A stretch of DNA of 30,504 nucleotides, taken from positions 1 to 30,504 of the forward strand of contig RPFO01000214.1 in assembly GCA_009746045.1 (NCBI GenBank). Direction: 5' to 3'. Made by a program: the position numbers and the translations under genes. The stretch is from Mesostigma viride (Eukaryota; Streptophyta; Mesostigmatophyceae; Mesostigmatales; Mesostigmataceae). A model generated the notes under the pieces. The model had not been told where the DNA came from and searched no databases. It saw only the letters and a list, made by a program, of their open reading frames with translations. Positions 1 to 9,227 of this stretch are shown here, one piece after another. Each line of letters begins with the position of its first letter. The first letter of the stretch is position 1.

Positions 1-2125
1 TAAGGTCAATGTCTGATAGTTGGTCAATGTCGCGGTTGGAAACCTTCTTAAGTGACTCGTCAATGTCCCGCTCTTCATCTTCTATCATCCCTTTGAAAAG
101 TTCCGCCTGATACACGTCATTCACGAGATTGCTAAATGTATGACGGTCCTCGATGCCTTTTTCCGTCATAACCTGATTCAAGTACTTCGCAATCTCCTCC
201 TTACGGCCCGCATTTACATTCGAGAATCTCCTCATACCCTCCACGGTTTGCTTTACTAACGCGGGATTGAACCCGAAGCGTTCTATCCTCATTGTGGTAG
301 CGTTCAATCTATCTTTGACCGAGTCGTGTTGGTTCTTTATCGCCCGCTTGCGATCGAACAATGCCCTCGTATCCCTCCCCTTTCGCATAGCCCTATACGC
401 ACTCTTAATCTTAGATGCACTTTTAGAAACCTTCGCGATAGAATCTTCCAAATAGTATCTGTTAACATTAGCGTAATCCGCCATTGCGTCGACGACGGAG
501 TGCTTGACTTCATCACTCTCACCTCGTTTTTTATAAGCTCTCTGCACGGCGATCGCCGTCGCGACGCTCAGTGGACCTGACACAGGCTTGATGATGCGAT
601 AATTGGATGAGGAGACATTGTCAACATCCAAACCTAGGGTTTTTGCTATGTTGCGAACATCGTCACTCGTCCTTTTATCATTTGTTAACCTGTCGATGTC
701 TTCTTCCAATTCTTTCTTTTGTTCGGGGTCACTAATGGTTTTTAGATCTTGCTGCCACGCCTTTAACGCAACGGGTTTACTTTCAACCTGAGACATGGCT
801 TCTCGGTACATTTTCGTGATGGGACCTTTGGCTTTTCCGAGCGAGACATCGCTGACTGCCTTCTCGGCCAACTTGATCGCCACATCATGTGGTATGTTTT
901 CCGATGGGATTAATGAAATTAATTTCATCACAGCCTCACGCGGGTCCTTCTGTTGAAAAAAGGCTCCGGCGGCCACAACGCGTAAGCCTTCGAAAAGCAT
1001 TCTTTTTGCAACTGCTCGATTCGATGCCATTTCGCGGACCTTTTCACGCAATTCGGAGCGAACGCTCCTGATGCCTCGTGACAACGGCACGGGAATTACG
1101 GGGCCTGGCGTGGTAGGAGGGTGGGTGACCCCATATCCCCTCCCGACCCCTGTCCCCGGTCGTTGTTTGGAGCCGAGATACCCGGCGTTCCCGTAGCCGA
1201 CGTACGGGTTCCCGTCCCTCCGCATCGCGCGGGACGCCTTGGGCGCCTTGCCCTTCTCCACGCCCGTGTACGGGTTCATCGCCGACGCGATCCGATCGGA
1301 TCGCATCCGGTGCGCCGAATCCAGCGCCACCTGGTACGCCCTGTGCTGCATCACCCCGTGGATCTCGAACGGCGGGGGCGCCACCGCGTCCATCGCCGCC
1401 CTCCCCGCCATCCGTCCGCCCGCCATCGCCGCCTGTCCCGCCATCCTCCCCCCCGCCATCGCCGCCTGTCCCGCCATCCGTCCGCCCGCCATCGCCGCCT
1501 GTCCCGCCATCCTCGCCGCCGCGCGCGTGACCGGCGACTGCAACACCGCGTTCGTCCCGTCGTAGAGTTGCTCTCCGATCACCTTGGACGCGTCGAACGC
1601 CGCGCGCCCGCCGCGCGCCGCCGCGGACAGAGCCGACGACGCCTGCGCGCCCACCTTGGACCAGTCGACGCCCGCGAGCGGGTCGAGCAATTTGGCGGCG
1701 TGCATCGCGCCCGCTCTCTGCTTCGTCGAGGACGCGTTGCGCCGCCAGTGAACACAGCGCATCGCGCGGAGCGCTACCAAACTCGCGGCGGGCTGTTGGG
1801 TGAGCGTGGAGACGATCTCGATCAATCGCCGTTGCGTGTCGGGGCCGCCCGCCAGGCCCTGGCGACACAAGCCCGAGATCGTGCGGCCGACGATCTCGTC
1901 GCCCAGCAGGAGACACAGGGACGGTTTGGCCGCTTTCTGCAGGAATTCGGCGGGCAGGTCGGGGTACATGGCCGCGACGACGCGCGCCATCTCGTCCCTC
2001 TTGAGCGTCTTTCCGACGCCGCTCGCGCAGGACCCGACGCTCTCCCGCACCCAGCTCGCCACCTTGGCCGGGACGGCCTTGCCGCCCTCGTACAGCGAAA
2101 GTAACACGTTGCCCGGGGTCGTCAT
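1..2125 (-). CDS. Very large helical protein, 3' end outside the window
   Basis: The minus-strand frame is open from the ATG at 2125 to the left edge: 708 codons with no stop. No family is recognised. The N-terminal ~230 residues are globular-looking. They are followed by about three and a half copies of an 11-residue repeat (RMAGQAAMAGG, around 1380-1515), then a Gly/Tyr/Pro-rich linker carrying GYGVTHPPTTPG (around 1105-1135), then ~370 residues of charged, Lys/Glu/Asp-rich helix. A TATA-like AGTATA lies at 2135-2140, 13 bases before the ATG. The gene is codirectional with the next large gene, 28 bases away. The design (Ala/Gly/Met patch plus long helices) suggests a virion or scaffold protein, but this is inference. 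Long plus-strand frames across it are GC-rich shadows. Confidence 0.85.
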   Translation of the reverse strand, partial: MTTPGNVLLSLYEGGKAVPAKVASWVRESVGSCASGVGKTLKRDEMARVVAAMYPDLPAEFLQKAAKPSLCLLLGDEIVGRTISGLCRQGLAGGPDTQRRLIEIVSTLTQQPAASLVALRAMRCVHWRRNASSTKQRAGAMHAAKLLDPLAGVDWSKVGAQASSALSAAARGGRAAFDASKVIGEQLYDGTNAVLQSPVTRAAARMAGQAAMAGGRMAGQAAMAGGRMAGQAAMAGGRMAGRAAMDAVAPPPFEIHGVMQHRAYQVALDSAHRMRSDRIASAMNPYTGVEKGKAPKASRAMRRDGNPYVGYGNAGYLGSKQRPGTGVGRGYGVTHPPTTPGPVIPVPLSRGIRSVRSELREKVREMASNRAVAKRMLFEGLRVVAAGAFFQQKDPREAVMKLISLIPSENIPHDVAIKLAEKAVSDVSLGKAKGPITKMYREAMSQVESKPVALKAWQQDLKTISDPEQKKELEEDIDRLTNDKRTSDDVRNIAKTLGLDVDNVSSSNYRIIKPVSGPLSVATAIAVQRAYKKRGESDEVKHSVVDAMADYANVNRYYLEDSIAKVSKSASKIKSAYRAMRKGRDTRALFDRKRAIKNQHDSVKDRLNATTMRIERFGFNPALVKQTVEGMRRFSNVNAGRKEEIAKYLNQVMTEKGIEDRHTFSNLVNDVYQAELFKGMIEDEERDIDESLKKVSNRDIDQLSDIDL
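1378..1515 (-). repeat. 33-bp in-frame tandem repeat (11 residues)
   Basis: About 3.5 near-identical copies of a 33-bp unit encode RMAGQAAMAGG in the large protein at 1-2125. The unit keeps the reading frame. The repeated segment is mildly hydrophobic and helical, with Met, Ala and Gly only broken by single Arg and Gln residues. Confidence 0.8.
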
Positions 2126-2134
2126 GACGTGTGG

Positions 2135-2140
2135 TATACT
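2135..2140 (-). promoter_or_regulatory. TATA-like promoter element (AGTATA)
   Basis: AGTATA on the minus strand, 13 bases upstream of the ATG at 2125. It matches the TATA-like elements before many other genes of this window. Confidence 0.5.
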
Positions 2141-2153
2141 TTTACCTATCAAT

Positions 2154-4349
2154 TTATTTTTTCGAACGCGCAATCCTCCTCATTTGGTCGATGAAATCGA
2201 AAACTCTTTTAAGTTCATCGCCCGTCACATATGTTGTCCCATTACTCGATATTTCTGCTATTTTGTGCCGTAACTCATCCTTGCTCGACGTATATTTTTT
2301 ATTGTCGTAACTTGGCAATTGGTTCAAAAGCCCATTCACGTGTTCGACGAAATTCTGTCTGTTTGCACTCAGCCTCGCGTCGTATCTGGACAGCACGTCC
2401 AACACTCCTTTTTTCGCATCCTCAACAGACAACCTCGGCAACGGATCGTGACCCGTCGCGGCCGCCTCCGCCTTGGCAGAGTCCCGCGCCATGTCCTTCA
2501 CTTTGTTCACCGCATTGATCAGGTTGTCCAAATCAACGCTCGAATCCTCCTCTTCGGACATCTGGATGAGTTTAAGAGCGAATTCCTCGATCTTGTCGAC
2601 ATCCTTTGTCTGGTCCAACGCGAACGGTTGCGTTTTCAACGCGTCCAACGCGGCCTGGGCGATGTGTTTCGAATCGAGATGGTCAAAGACGTCACGAGTT
2701 TCGGGCACGTCTTTCAACGCGTCGATCGTACTTTGTCCGTAATGGAAAGCCGGCACATTCGAGCCGGGATTCATCATAGCATCCCACGCGCGCTGCACCA
2801 GCGCGCTCGCACCGTGCGACAGGAATTCGGCTCCCGACATCATCATATTAACGGGAGCCATCGCAGCACGACCGGCGCCCACGAGTCCGCGTCTCGCCAG
2901 TCTCCCTGCCGCTCGCAGATACCTGTCCATATTTTCCCCTATCTCCAAGTATCCCATTTCGTCGTTGAGCATTTTCACGGCGAGGTCGTATACCACGTCC
3001 AACATTTTGCCCGAATCCGCGCCCGCTCTGATCTCTTCCTCATAACGTTCGCCAAGACCCATCTCATCGATCACGGCGCGCTTTTCCTCTGCGGACAAAG
3101 GTTCAACATCGGACGTGGGTTCTTCTACGTTGGAATACATACGTTTTGCGAAACGAGACGCGTGGTCGACAAATCTCTCGCTTAACCTTTTTGACACCTT
3201 CGTTGCGTCCACGACCTTGCTCGCGAGGAGTTTGCCCAACGCCTTCACTTGTAACGACACGGCCTCCAGACCGTCTGGAAAAAAGAACGCGTCTTCGGCC
3301 CGTTCGTAATAATCGTTGATCAATGCGTCAACGTCCACGCCCTCCTCGAACATTGCCCGTTTCTTCATAAGTTCGTTGTACAGCTCCCTGTTCATTACCT
3401 CGATTTCTCGCACTTTGGATTCTCTTGTCGCCTCGTCCATAGGCGCGGCGACACTCGCGGATGGTTCACTCGACGCGAACAAATTAAACGCTACCTCCTT
3501 GACCTTGTCTAACAAACTCCCGGAAAGCTTCCCGGTTCCTTTCCACGCCCACCCCGCGGCACTCTTCAAGCCTTTCCCAATCGACTTTATTTCCTTGATC
3601 ATATCGACCATTTCTTCTGCCATTGCCTCCCTGCTATCGGGATGATCTTCCACGAACTTCGCGTACTTGTATGCCTCATCTAGGACGCTATCGTAATCAC
3701 TCGTGCCCTTCGCACCGGTCACCTTTTCCATAAGATACGGCTTGATATTTCCCACCTCCTTGTTGATAAACGCGAGTTTCTCCTCCTCTGTAGGTTCCGT
3801 TGCCGGATCTGGACCCGACACCGCCGGGGCGGGTACAGAGGCTTTGGGCGCGTCGTCGCTCCTCTCGTTGCCGCCCGAGTCGCCCGCCCCGTGCACCGGA
3901 CGGAACCCCGGGTAGATCGGCGCCATCACGCGCTCAAAGTCCGACGGAAGCATCATCGGAGGCAACTTCGTACCGTAGTCCAAATCCAGGCGAGACGGCA
4001 TACGAACCAGCTCCCCGTCGTCCGTCGTCACCCCCGGCCACCCGCCCCCCTCGCTCGCGTACACCGAGTTCAACGACGGCGGAACCGAAAGACCCTTGCG
4101 TCTCTCCACCTCCTCGACCGCGCGCATGATCCGCGCAAGCACGTCGCGGTCCACCATAACCACCCCGAAGTCCTCTGCCTGCCGCGCCGTGATGTCGCCG
4201 TACGGGACGGGCGGCGGTACGGCCTCGGCGGTCGGCTCGACGGGGGCGGCGTACCCCTCGTTCGCGTACTTGGCGAAGTGCTCGTCGAAAATGTGCGGAG
4301 AAAAACCGTCGCCTCCTTGCACGTGCTGCAGGTACCGCGCGAGGCTCAT
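2154..4349 (-). CDS. Large helical protein, 731 aa, unknown
   Basis: Intact 731-codon frame from the ATG at 4349 to the TAA at 2154. It is not recognised. The first ~180 residues are proline-rich and probably extended. The rest is charged and predicted helical (Lys/Glu/Asp-rich segments with Met and Ala). In the middle lies an uncharged patch (around residue 480-520, AAGRLARRGLVGAGRAAM and following) that could be membrane-associated or amphipathic. It starts 24 bases from the divergent gene at 4374 and precedes the large gene at 1-2125 in the same direction, so the two may be expressed together. A structural or virion role is inferred only from size and composition. Confidence 0.85.
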   Translation of the reverse strand: MSLARYLQHVQGGDGFSPHIFDEHFAKYANEGYAAPVEPTAEAVPPPVPYGDITARQAEDFGVVMVDRDVLARIMRAVEEVERRKGLSVPPSLNSVYASEGGGWPGVTTDDGELVRMPSRLDLDYGTKLPPMMLPSDFERVMAPIYPGFRPVHGAGDSGGNERSDDAPKASVPAPAVSGPDPATEPTEEEKLAFINKEVGNIKPYLMEKVTGAKGTSDYDSVLDEAYKYAKFVEDHPDSREAMAEEMVDMIKEIKSIGKGLKSAAGWAWKGTGKLSGSLLDKVKEVAFNLFASSEPSASVAAPMDEATRESKVREIEVMNRELYNELMKKRAMFEEGVDVDALINDYYERAEDAFFFPDGLEAVSLQVKALGKLLASKVVDATKVSKRLSERFVDHASRFAKRMYSNVEEPTSDVEPLSAEEKRAVIDEMGLGERYEEEIRAGADSGKMLDVVYDLAVKMLNDEMGYLEIGENMDRYLRAAGRLARRGLVGAGRAAMAPVNMMMSGAEFLSHGASALVQRAWDAMMNPGSNVPAFHYGQSTIDALKDVPETRDVFDHLDSKHIAQAALDALKTQPFALDQTKDVDKIEEFALKLIQMSEEEDSSVDLDNLINAVNKVKDMARDSAKAEAAATGHDPLPRLSVEDAKKGVLDVLSRYDARLSANRQNFVEHVNGLLNQLPSYDNKKYTSSKDELRHKIAEISSNGTTYVTGDELKRVFDFIDQMRRIARSKK

Positions 4350-4373
4350 TTATCATTCTCCCGACATAAAAAA

Positions 4374-4825
4374 ATGGACTTCCTGTTCGTACCCGCCGGA
4401 GACCACCCCGTCACCCACGGACGCGTGTCCAAATGGGACCGCGACCGCGTGTTCCGCTCTCTGCTCCAATGCGACGACCCCGTCGCCATCCGCCACGGAG
4501 ATTGCTGCGACGCGCGCGTCCTCGCCAATCCTCGCGCCAGGGAGGACGGACTCCCCTTGAACCTCTCCGCGACGCGCGCGTTCCAGACCCCCGTGCACGG
4601 CGACGTCGTCGCGCCCGGGCTCACGATGAGCGATTGGACGGACCACCTCGCCGCGCCCGATCGGTGATCGCACGCCGGATCCCCGAAATCGAGTCGGTCG
4701 TGGCCGCGCGCACGGACGCGCGCGTCTACGACCGATACGAGAACGGCGACCCTCGATCGATCAGGCGAGGGTCATTGACCAAGGACGAGTGCGTTTACTT
4801 GTTCCACTGGGCACGGGCCTTCTGA
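4374..4825 (+). CDS. Unknown small protein with a probable frame break
   Basis: An ATG at 4374 follows an A-rich run and opens a 97-codon frame (MDFLFVPAGDHPVTHGRV...) ending in TGA at 4665-4667. A second plus-strand frame, from about 4670 to the TGA at 4823-4825, continues with convincing coding character (GC-rich third positions, acidic/basic mix such as VYDRYENGDPRSIRRG). The simplest reading is one ~150-residue protein with a one-base break near 4655-4700. No family is recognised. The 3' end would overlap the end of the convergent gene at 4795-4959 by about 30 bases. If there is no break, the gene ends at 4667 with 97 residues. Confidence 0.5.
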
Positions 4826-4959
4826 ATGGCCTGCTTGTAGGTGCCGCCGCGCCCCTGGTCCCACGTCTTCATGACGAGCTGGACCCACGGGTTCCTGGCG
4901 GCCGAACCGGGCCGGCGACGGATGCAGCCGTTGGGACGCCTCGGACGTCTCGCGACCAT
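4795..4959 (-). CDS. 54-aa basic protein, HMG/YABBY-like C-terminal helix pattern
   Basis: Short minus-strand frame from the ATG at 4959 to the TAA at 4795-4797. The N-terminal ~20 residues are Arg-rich (MVARRPRRPNGCIRRRPG). The rest follows the pattern NPWVQLVMKTWDQ...TYKQAIQKARAQWNK, which resembles the short HMG-box/YABBY-type helices found in small giant-virus proteins: an aromatic-anchored first helix, then a Tyr-led helix ending in Trp and Lys. DNA binding is likely from charge and pattern but is not proven. It is too short for a usual length cut-off. Confidence 0.6.
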   Translation of the reverse strand: MVARRPRRPNGCIRRRPGSAARNPWVQLVMKTWDQGRGGTYKQAIQKARAQWNK

Positions 4960-5023
4960 CGTATCTTTCTATCAATCCGTTGCGATATTTTTTTGGACGC
5001 GTACAGCATTACGACGTGGCGTC

Positions 5024-6189
5024 ATGACCAAGGACAACATGTACGCGCCGGGGCTCGCGGACGAGCTCGCGCTGATCCCCACGAAACGCGTGCGTGTCGA
5101 TTACAGGATCCGAGAGGAGCCCCATACGAAGGAGTTCCCCTCGAGGTCCACTACAAATTCCTGCGCAAGACATTGTACTTGTGGATCCCGATCCCGAGCG
5201 GGTACTCCTCCGGCCTGACGAAAAAGTTGAGGGAGGAGCGGCCGCCGTACAACGACCTCGCGTACGTGCAGATCGACAGCCGGAAACGGGACAAGGCGCA
5301 CACGCCGCCCGGGAAGGAGAACGAGGCCGAGCGACTGCGGAACAACTACCTGTACCTCGAATGGTTCTACGTCCGTCCGCAGCAGTTTCGCGGGGACAGT
5401 ACCAGCACGGAGAGGGCCTCGCTGGCGGGGCTCGGCAAGAAGCTCTTGTGCGCGGCGATCTTCCTCATGGTCGAAAAGGGGTTCGTGACGGACCCGGCCA
5501 CCGCGGTCATCGGACTGGAGGCCGGCGGGGGACACTGCGAGATGTCGAAGGACTCCAAAAAGCGCAAGGCGCTCACCATGTCCGACGAGGACTTGCGCAA
5601 GTACCTCTTGCAGCACAAGGCCACGAACCGATACGTCGAGGTCACGACGAAGAAGATGAAGACGGAGGAGGACAAGGCGAAGTTTCGACGCACGACGGTG
5701 TGCGAGATCGAGGACAACCGCGAGCTCGCGGGGTACTACCGCCACCAGTACGGCTTCGAGATCTTCGACGATAGCAACGGCCTCGGGTTCCTGATGGAGG
5801 CGCCCTTGATGACCGTCATCGGCAACTGTGGCGACACGTACAGGAGACCGGACGCGTTGCCCGACTTGACGGCGGCGCACGCGCTGCCGGCCACGAGGAC
5901 GACGCGGTCCGCGTCGAGGCGCCCACGGCCGCTCGGACGCCGGCGCCGGTGCCGTGCCGACGCAGGCCGCGAGGGCGTTGACTCGTCGCATCCGCGCATC
6001 TCCTCCTCCTCTCCCGCCCCCGCCCCCGCCCCCTCCGCCTCCGCCGGTCCCTGCAAGGAGACCCGCGAGGAAACGGAAACAGCCGCCGGCGCGGAGGGTG
6101 ACGCGGTCGCAGACGCGGCCGCGGACGAAGGCGCAGACGCGGTGGCGCCTGACAGCGAGGACTTGACGCAATATTTTTTGTGCATATAA
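5024..6189 (+). CDS. GNAT-like N-acetyltransferase with a low-complexity tail; frame broken
   Basis: The ATG at 5024 opens a frame whose first ~30 codons read as protein. Between about 5110 and 5150 the coding sense moves to the frame that is open to 6189. The middle has the order expected of a GNAT fold: a helix after the acetyl-CoA loop (GLGKKLLCAAIFLMVEKG), a beta strand AVIGLEA, and a C-terminal ELAGYYRHQYGFEIF...GFLMEAPL, as in the family's YYxxxGF motif. The substrate is unknown. The tail after ~5830 is low complexity. Another frame (5954-6166) gives a polyproline run and an Arg/Lys-rich end, so the true C-terminus is uncertain. GNAT assignment is by pattern only. Confidence 0.6.
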
Positions 6190-6195
6190 TTATAC
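6185..6195 (+). promoter_or_regulatory. TATA-like promoter element
   Basis: An AT-rich TATAATTATAC block ends 6 bases before the ATG at 6202, in GC-rich surroundings. Confidence 0.5.
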
Positions 6196-6201
6196 GCGTC
6201 C

Positions 6202-6705
6202 ATGGGCTCGAAAGGACATAAGAAGACCCCGACGTCGAAAACGCTGAATGCGCTCAAAACCGCAGCCGCGGACGATTCCGCCATAATATGTTTCGACGGG
6301 GCGCTCAAAGGTACGAATCGGAGAGACGCGATTCGACTTTATCAGATCCTCTTCCCGGGCATCTCCTTGAAGGAAGTCCGCGCGATCCGACCGCCCGATC
6401 TGTGTTATAAACTGAACGTGGCCGTCGTCGACCGCCTGAGTCACGACGCGTGCGTACAGACACTCGCCTCAGATGGAGGCGTAACGCGCGACCAACTCGC
6501 GTCTGTCGCTGCCGTGTTGTTCGGACGGACACGTGACGAGTTCGCGAAAGAAACCAAGTCTGAGCTGTGCTCGATCGTGTCCAAACGTCTCAATGCAGGC
6601 CAGCGATTCTCTTTTCTGCGTCGTCTGATCCCCGCTCGTGTCATGACCATGATTCGCCAATTGGCGAAGACGGTGTTCGCGGCCGTCGGAGACATATCCG
6701 TTTAG
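6202..6705 (+). CDS. Unknown helical protein, 167 aa
   Basis: Intact frame from ATG 6202 to TAG 6703-6705. The N-terminus is basic (MGSKGHKKTPTSK). The body alternates hydrophobic and charged residues with no recognised domain; the C-terminus (RRLIPARVMTMIRQLAKTV) could form an amphipathic helix. It ends 29 bases before a second helical protein on the same strand. That gap contains its own TATA-like box, so the two are treated as separate genes rather than one gene with a frame break. Confidence 0.75.
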   Translation: MGSKGHKKTPTSKTLNALKTAAADDSAIICFDGALKGTNRRDAIRLYQILFPGISLKEVRAIRPPDLCYKLNVAVVDRLSHDACVQTLASDGGVTRDQLASVAAVLFGRTRDEFAKETKSELCSIVSKRLNAGQRFSFLRRLIPARVMTMIRQLAKTVFAAVGDISV

Positions 6706-6721
6706 TGTCTACGATCCCGTT

Positions 6722-6725
6722 TATA
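6722..6725 (+). promoter_or_regulatory. TATA-like element before the gene at 6735
   Basis: TATA in TTTATAGATC lies 9 bases before the ATG at 6735, inside the 29-base gap between two codirectional genes. Its presence favours a separate start over a fusion. Confidence 0.4.
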
Positions 6726-6734
6726 GATCAGTTG

Positions 6735-7481
6735 ATGGATACGGTCCCGAAACCGGTCCGTCTGATGATCCACGCACTCGCGGGGGCGCGCTCCGCCGGG
6801 ACAAGTAATACTAAGATGAAAGGATACGTGTACCTCAACATGATCCCGGCGTTGATAAACATTGCGGGGTATCCCGTACCGCCTTGGATCACTCTCGCAT
6901 TGCCCTTGCTGCACCCCGAGCGCTCCATCGATGACACCCTAAAAATGATGGCGGCGTCGGGCGGGGTCTTGGGCGTGCGCGAGGCGCGACGCGGCTTGCG
7001 GAGGTCCAAGTACGCACGAGACGCGGGGGTGGACGCCGAAGTCGAAAAGTTCCGGAAAGCGGAAATCGCGAGGGAGTCGCAAAAGATCCTCGAAGACCCG
7101 AAAGAACAGACCGGCCTGAGGATGAGAAGGGCGAAAATTCTGACAGACGAGGCACTTAAGAGGAACAAGATGTCGCTCCTTTCTAAACTCCTCGCAGGGT
7201 CGTTAAACGGCACGGTGCACGAGCGCTTGTCGGACGAAATGATCAAAATGGCGGAACAGCGAGGGGACGTGAAAAATAGAACGAAATCGCTTAAAAAGGA
7301 GTTGATGAAACCGATCGACAGGCGTGTTATGGAGGACAGCTTTGATGAATTGGGGTATGCGGAAGAGATCGGCAACCTGTCGGGGGACATCATCGCGCGC
7401 GTCCCCGTATTAGGGGACGTGCTCGGATTGGTCAAAGGTATCAAAGCCGTTCGTCAATGGTTGCCTGGTTATTCAGCTTAA
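6735..7481 (+). CDS. Unknown protein, 248 aa, hydrophobic ends around a charged helical core
   Basis: Frame from ATG 6735 to TAA at 7481. Residues ~40-65 are hydrophobic (YVYLNMIPALINIAGYPVPP, then WITLALPLL). A long Lys/Glu/Arg-rich helical core follows, and the C-terminus (IIARVPVLGDVLGLVKGIKAV) is an amphipathic or membrane-associated helix. No family is recognised. This layout of hydrophobic patch and charged helices recalls the large proteins at 1-4349 and 25041-28716, but no clear sequence match is visible. The frame is also open upstream to 6567, overlapping the previous gene; this is not taken because no plausible start or coding sense is seen there. Confidence 0.75.
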   Translation: MDTVPKPVRLMIHALAGARSAGTSNTKMKGYVYLNMIPALINIAGYPVPPWITLALPLLHPERSIDDTLKMMAASGGVLGVREARRGLRRSKYARDAGVDAEVEKFRKAEIARESQKILEDPKEQTGLRMRRAKILTDEALKRNKMSLLSKLLAGSLNGTVHERLSDEMIKMAEQRGDVKNRTKSLKKELMKPIDRRVMEDSFDELGYAEEIGNLSGDIIARVPVLGDVLGLVKGIKAVRQWLPGYSA

Positions 7482-7517
7482 CGACTTTATTCCTGTAATA
7501 CGAATCGATACAAATTT

Positions 7518-8287
7518 TCACCGAGGCGGGATCGCGACGGTGGGCGCCTTGGCCTTGCCCTTGCTAAGAAACTTGTCTAAACTGTGTTTCGGGTTCGCGG
7601 ACGGCCGCGGACGTTTCAACGTCAACTTGGCCTGTTCCGCGTCCCGCCGCTTCTTCGACTCCGCCGGGTCGCGGATCGTGGGCTCGCGCACGACCGCGTC
7701 CCTCTTCGTCCTCCGCGCCTTCTCGTTGATCTCGTACACGCAATGCACCTGTTGTATCACGTCCATCGTGAACGGAGGGTCCAACACGCGATGCAGCTCG
7801 AACGGGTCCGCCCCTCGGAACTCCTCGATCGTCATGTCCCCGCCGAACATCTTCAGCACGTCCGCGGCGGAGCGGGACGCACTCCCGGGAAAGCGCGCCG
7901 CTCGCGGCTCGGGTTCGACCGCCACAATTTCAGCATCATGTCGAACAGCCACATGTTCCGTAGTTCCCTCTGCGCCCCCGACGTGTCCATGTTATAGCTC
8001 TTGGCGCACGCGAATCCGCAGAACACGCCCTTCACCAAAAAACCCTTGCCCGGCTTGTACCCCACGGGCAGCACCGCCGGGACCCCGTCGAACGGGTGGC
8101 AGCAGTGCCAGCAGCACACATCCGTCCGTTCCGGCCACGTGTCGCGGCGTCCCTTCTCCAACAAGGCGCGTAACGGCGCGGCGCGCAACACGCGGTAGGG
8201 CGCCCCGTCCGAGATCGCCGGGCCCGTCTCGGCCCCGTCCATCTCGGCCTCGTGCTCCTCGAAGTCGTACTCGGGGAGGTCGTCCAT
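7518..8287 (-). CDS. VLTF-2/A1L-like late transcription factor; frame broken
   Basis: The ATG is at 8287. The N-terminal half carries an FCS-type zinc finger: CCWHCCHPFDGVPAVLP at residues ~58-74, then VFCGFACAKSYNMD with Cys at ~90 and ~94. This Cys pattern is the signature of the poxvirus A1-like (VLTF-2) factors conserved in nucleocytoviruses, which act in late viral transcription. At about 7866 the coding sense moves to another frame. There the family's downstream block continues (VLKMFGGDMTIEEFRG), followed by a basic tail (KLTLKRPRPSANPKHSLDKF) as in family members, ending at 7518. The family motif spans the break, so this is one gene with a one-base loss near CGCGG. It starts 3 bases after the stop of the upstream gene. 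Confidence 0.85.
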
Positions 8288-8290
8288 TCC

Positions 8291-9200
8291 TCAGTCCCTC
8301 TTCTTCGCGGCCGCGGCGTCGAACGTGTAGTGGGCCGTCCCGCCGGAACCGAGCGACTCCGTCACCGATCTCGAATCGTACACCACGGTTTTTCCGTCGC
8401 CGAAGATGACGCGCAGGAAACAGGGCGGGTCCGACGAATCCCCTCCTTTCTCGACGTCCGCCTCGCCCTCGACCTCGCCCCCGCCCCGCCCTCGCCCTCG
8501 CCCTCGCTCACGTCCCGGTCCTCCCACGGAGAGGGCGCGGACAGCCGGCCTCGCCTCGGGCGCCGGCCCAAGGCTCGCAGGGCGCGGCGACTCGACTTCT
8601 CGATCTCCGCGTGTCTCCACAGGGCCCAGACGAACTGAGGCAGACCCGCGGACGCGTAGAAGTCGCCGAGCGGACCCAGACTCCTCGCCACGCACCGTGT
8701 GCAGTCCTCGTCCTCCGCGTGCGGACGAGACCGTCCGAACGTCGCCGACAGAACCTTGCGCGAGAGCCGCGTCCTCGCGTCGACCGGGGGTCGCACCGTC
8801 TCCGTCTCCTCTTCATCTTTCCAGGGGGGGAACGAAATACGACACGACAGAGGGTACGTCACCAAGAACGACTCGGCGCCGCGGCGGAACGACACGGACA
8901 GGCTGCCCGGGGGGAGCCCGGCGGTGCGCGTCTCGGCGGAGAGCCGGTTCGACACGCCCCATTCGCACGCGAGGTCGTATCCCGTCGCCTCCCCCCACTC
9001 ATCCCTCGCGGCGGCGGCGGCCCACCAATCGCGGAACCGCTCCGTCACGTCGAACCACGCGTCGTGGTCCGACACGTACGCGCGATGGATCACGACGGCC
9101 GACCCCGAGTCGATCGGCGCGCCGATTCGGCGGCCCAGACGGCACGCGACCGCCACAGCCGCGCGACCATTGTCAGCAACGCGAACAGGAGGGACGCCAT
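8291..9200 (-). CDS. Unknown Trp-rich protein with a hydrophobic N-terminus; frame broken twice
   Basis: The main frame (8362-9231) contains no methionine codon, so its start must lie in another frame. An ATG at 9200 gives MASLLFALLTMVARLW, a good signal-anchor, and then the sense passes into the main frame somewhere in 9110-9190. The body has DVTERFRDWW, a DEWGEA segment and a CTRC pair near LPQFVWALW. At about 8490, in a GAGGGCGAGG-rich repeat, the sense moves again, and an acidic segment with CFLRVIFGDGKTVVYD ends at the TGA 8291-8293. No family is recognised. The upstream acidic gene ends at 9228, and the VLTF-2-like gene starts 3 bases downstream, so the three are probably cotranscribed or tightly packed. 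Confidence 0.55.
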
Positions 9201-9227
9201 CACGGACTCCGTGATCGCGATCATCGT

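Noticed and set aside
1121-2104. Long plus-strand frame (327 codons), and a minus-strand frame at 1044-1916
   Set aside because: Both are Arg/Pro/His- or Gly-rich GC shadows of the minus-strand gene at 1-2125, which has better composition.
5101-6171. Minus-strand frame of 356 codons
   Set aside because: Shadow of the GNAT-like gene; Arg/Val/Leu repeats without domain pattern.
6202-7481. A single fused gene by frame break at about 6705
   Set aside because: A TATA-like box and ATG lie in the gap, and neither frame joins convincingly across the stop.
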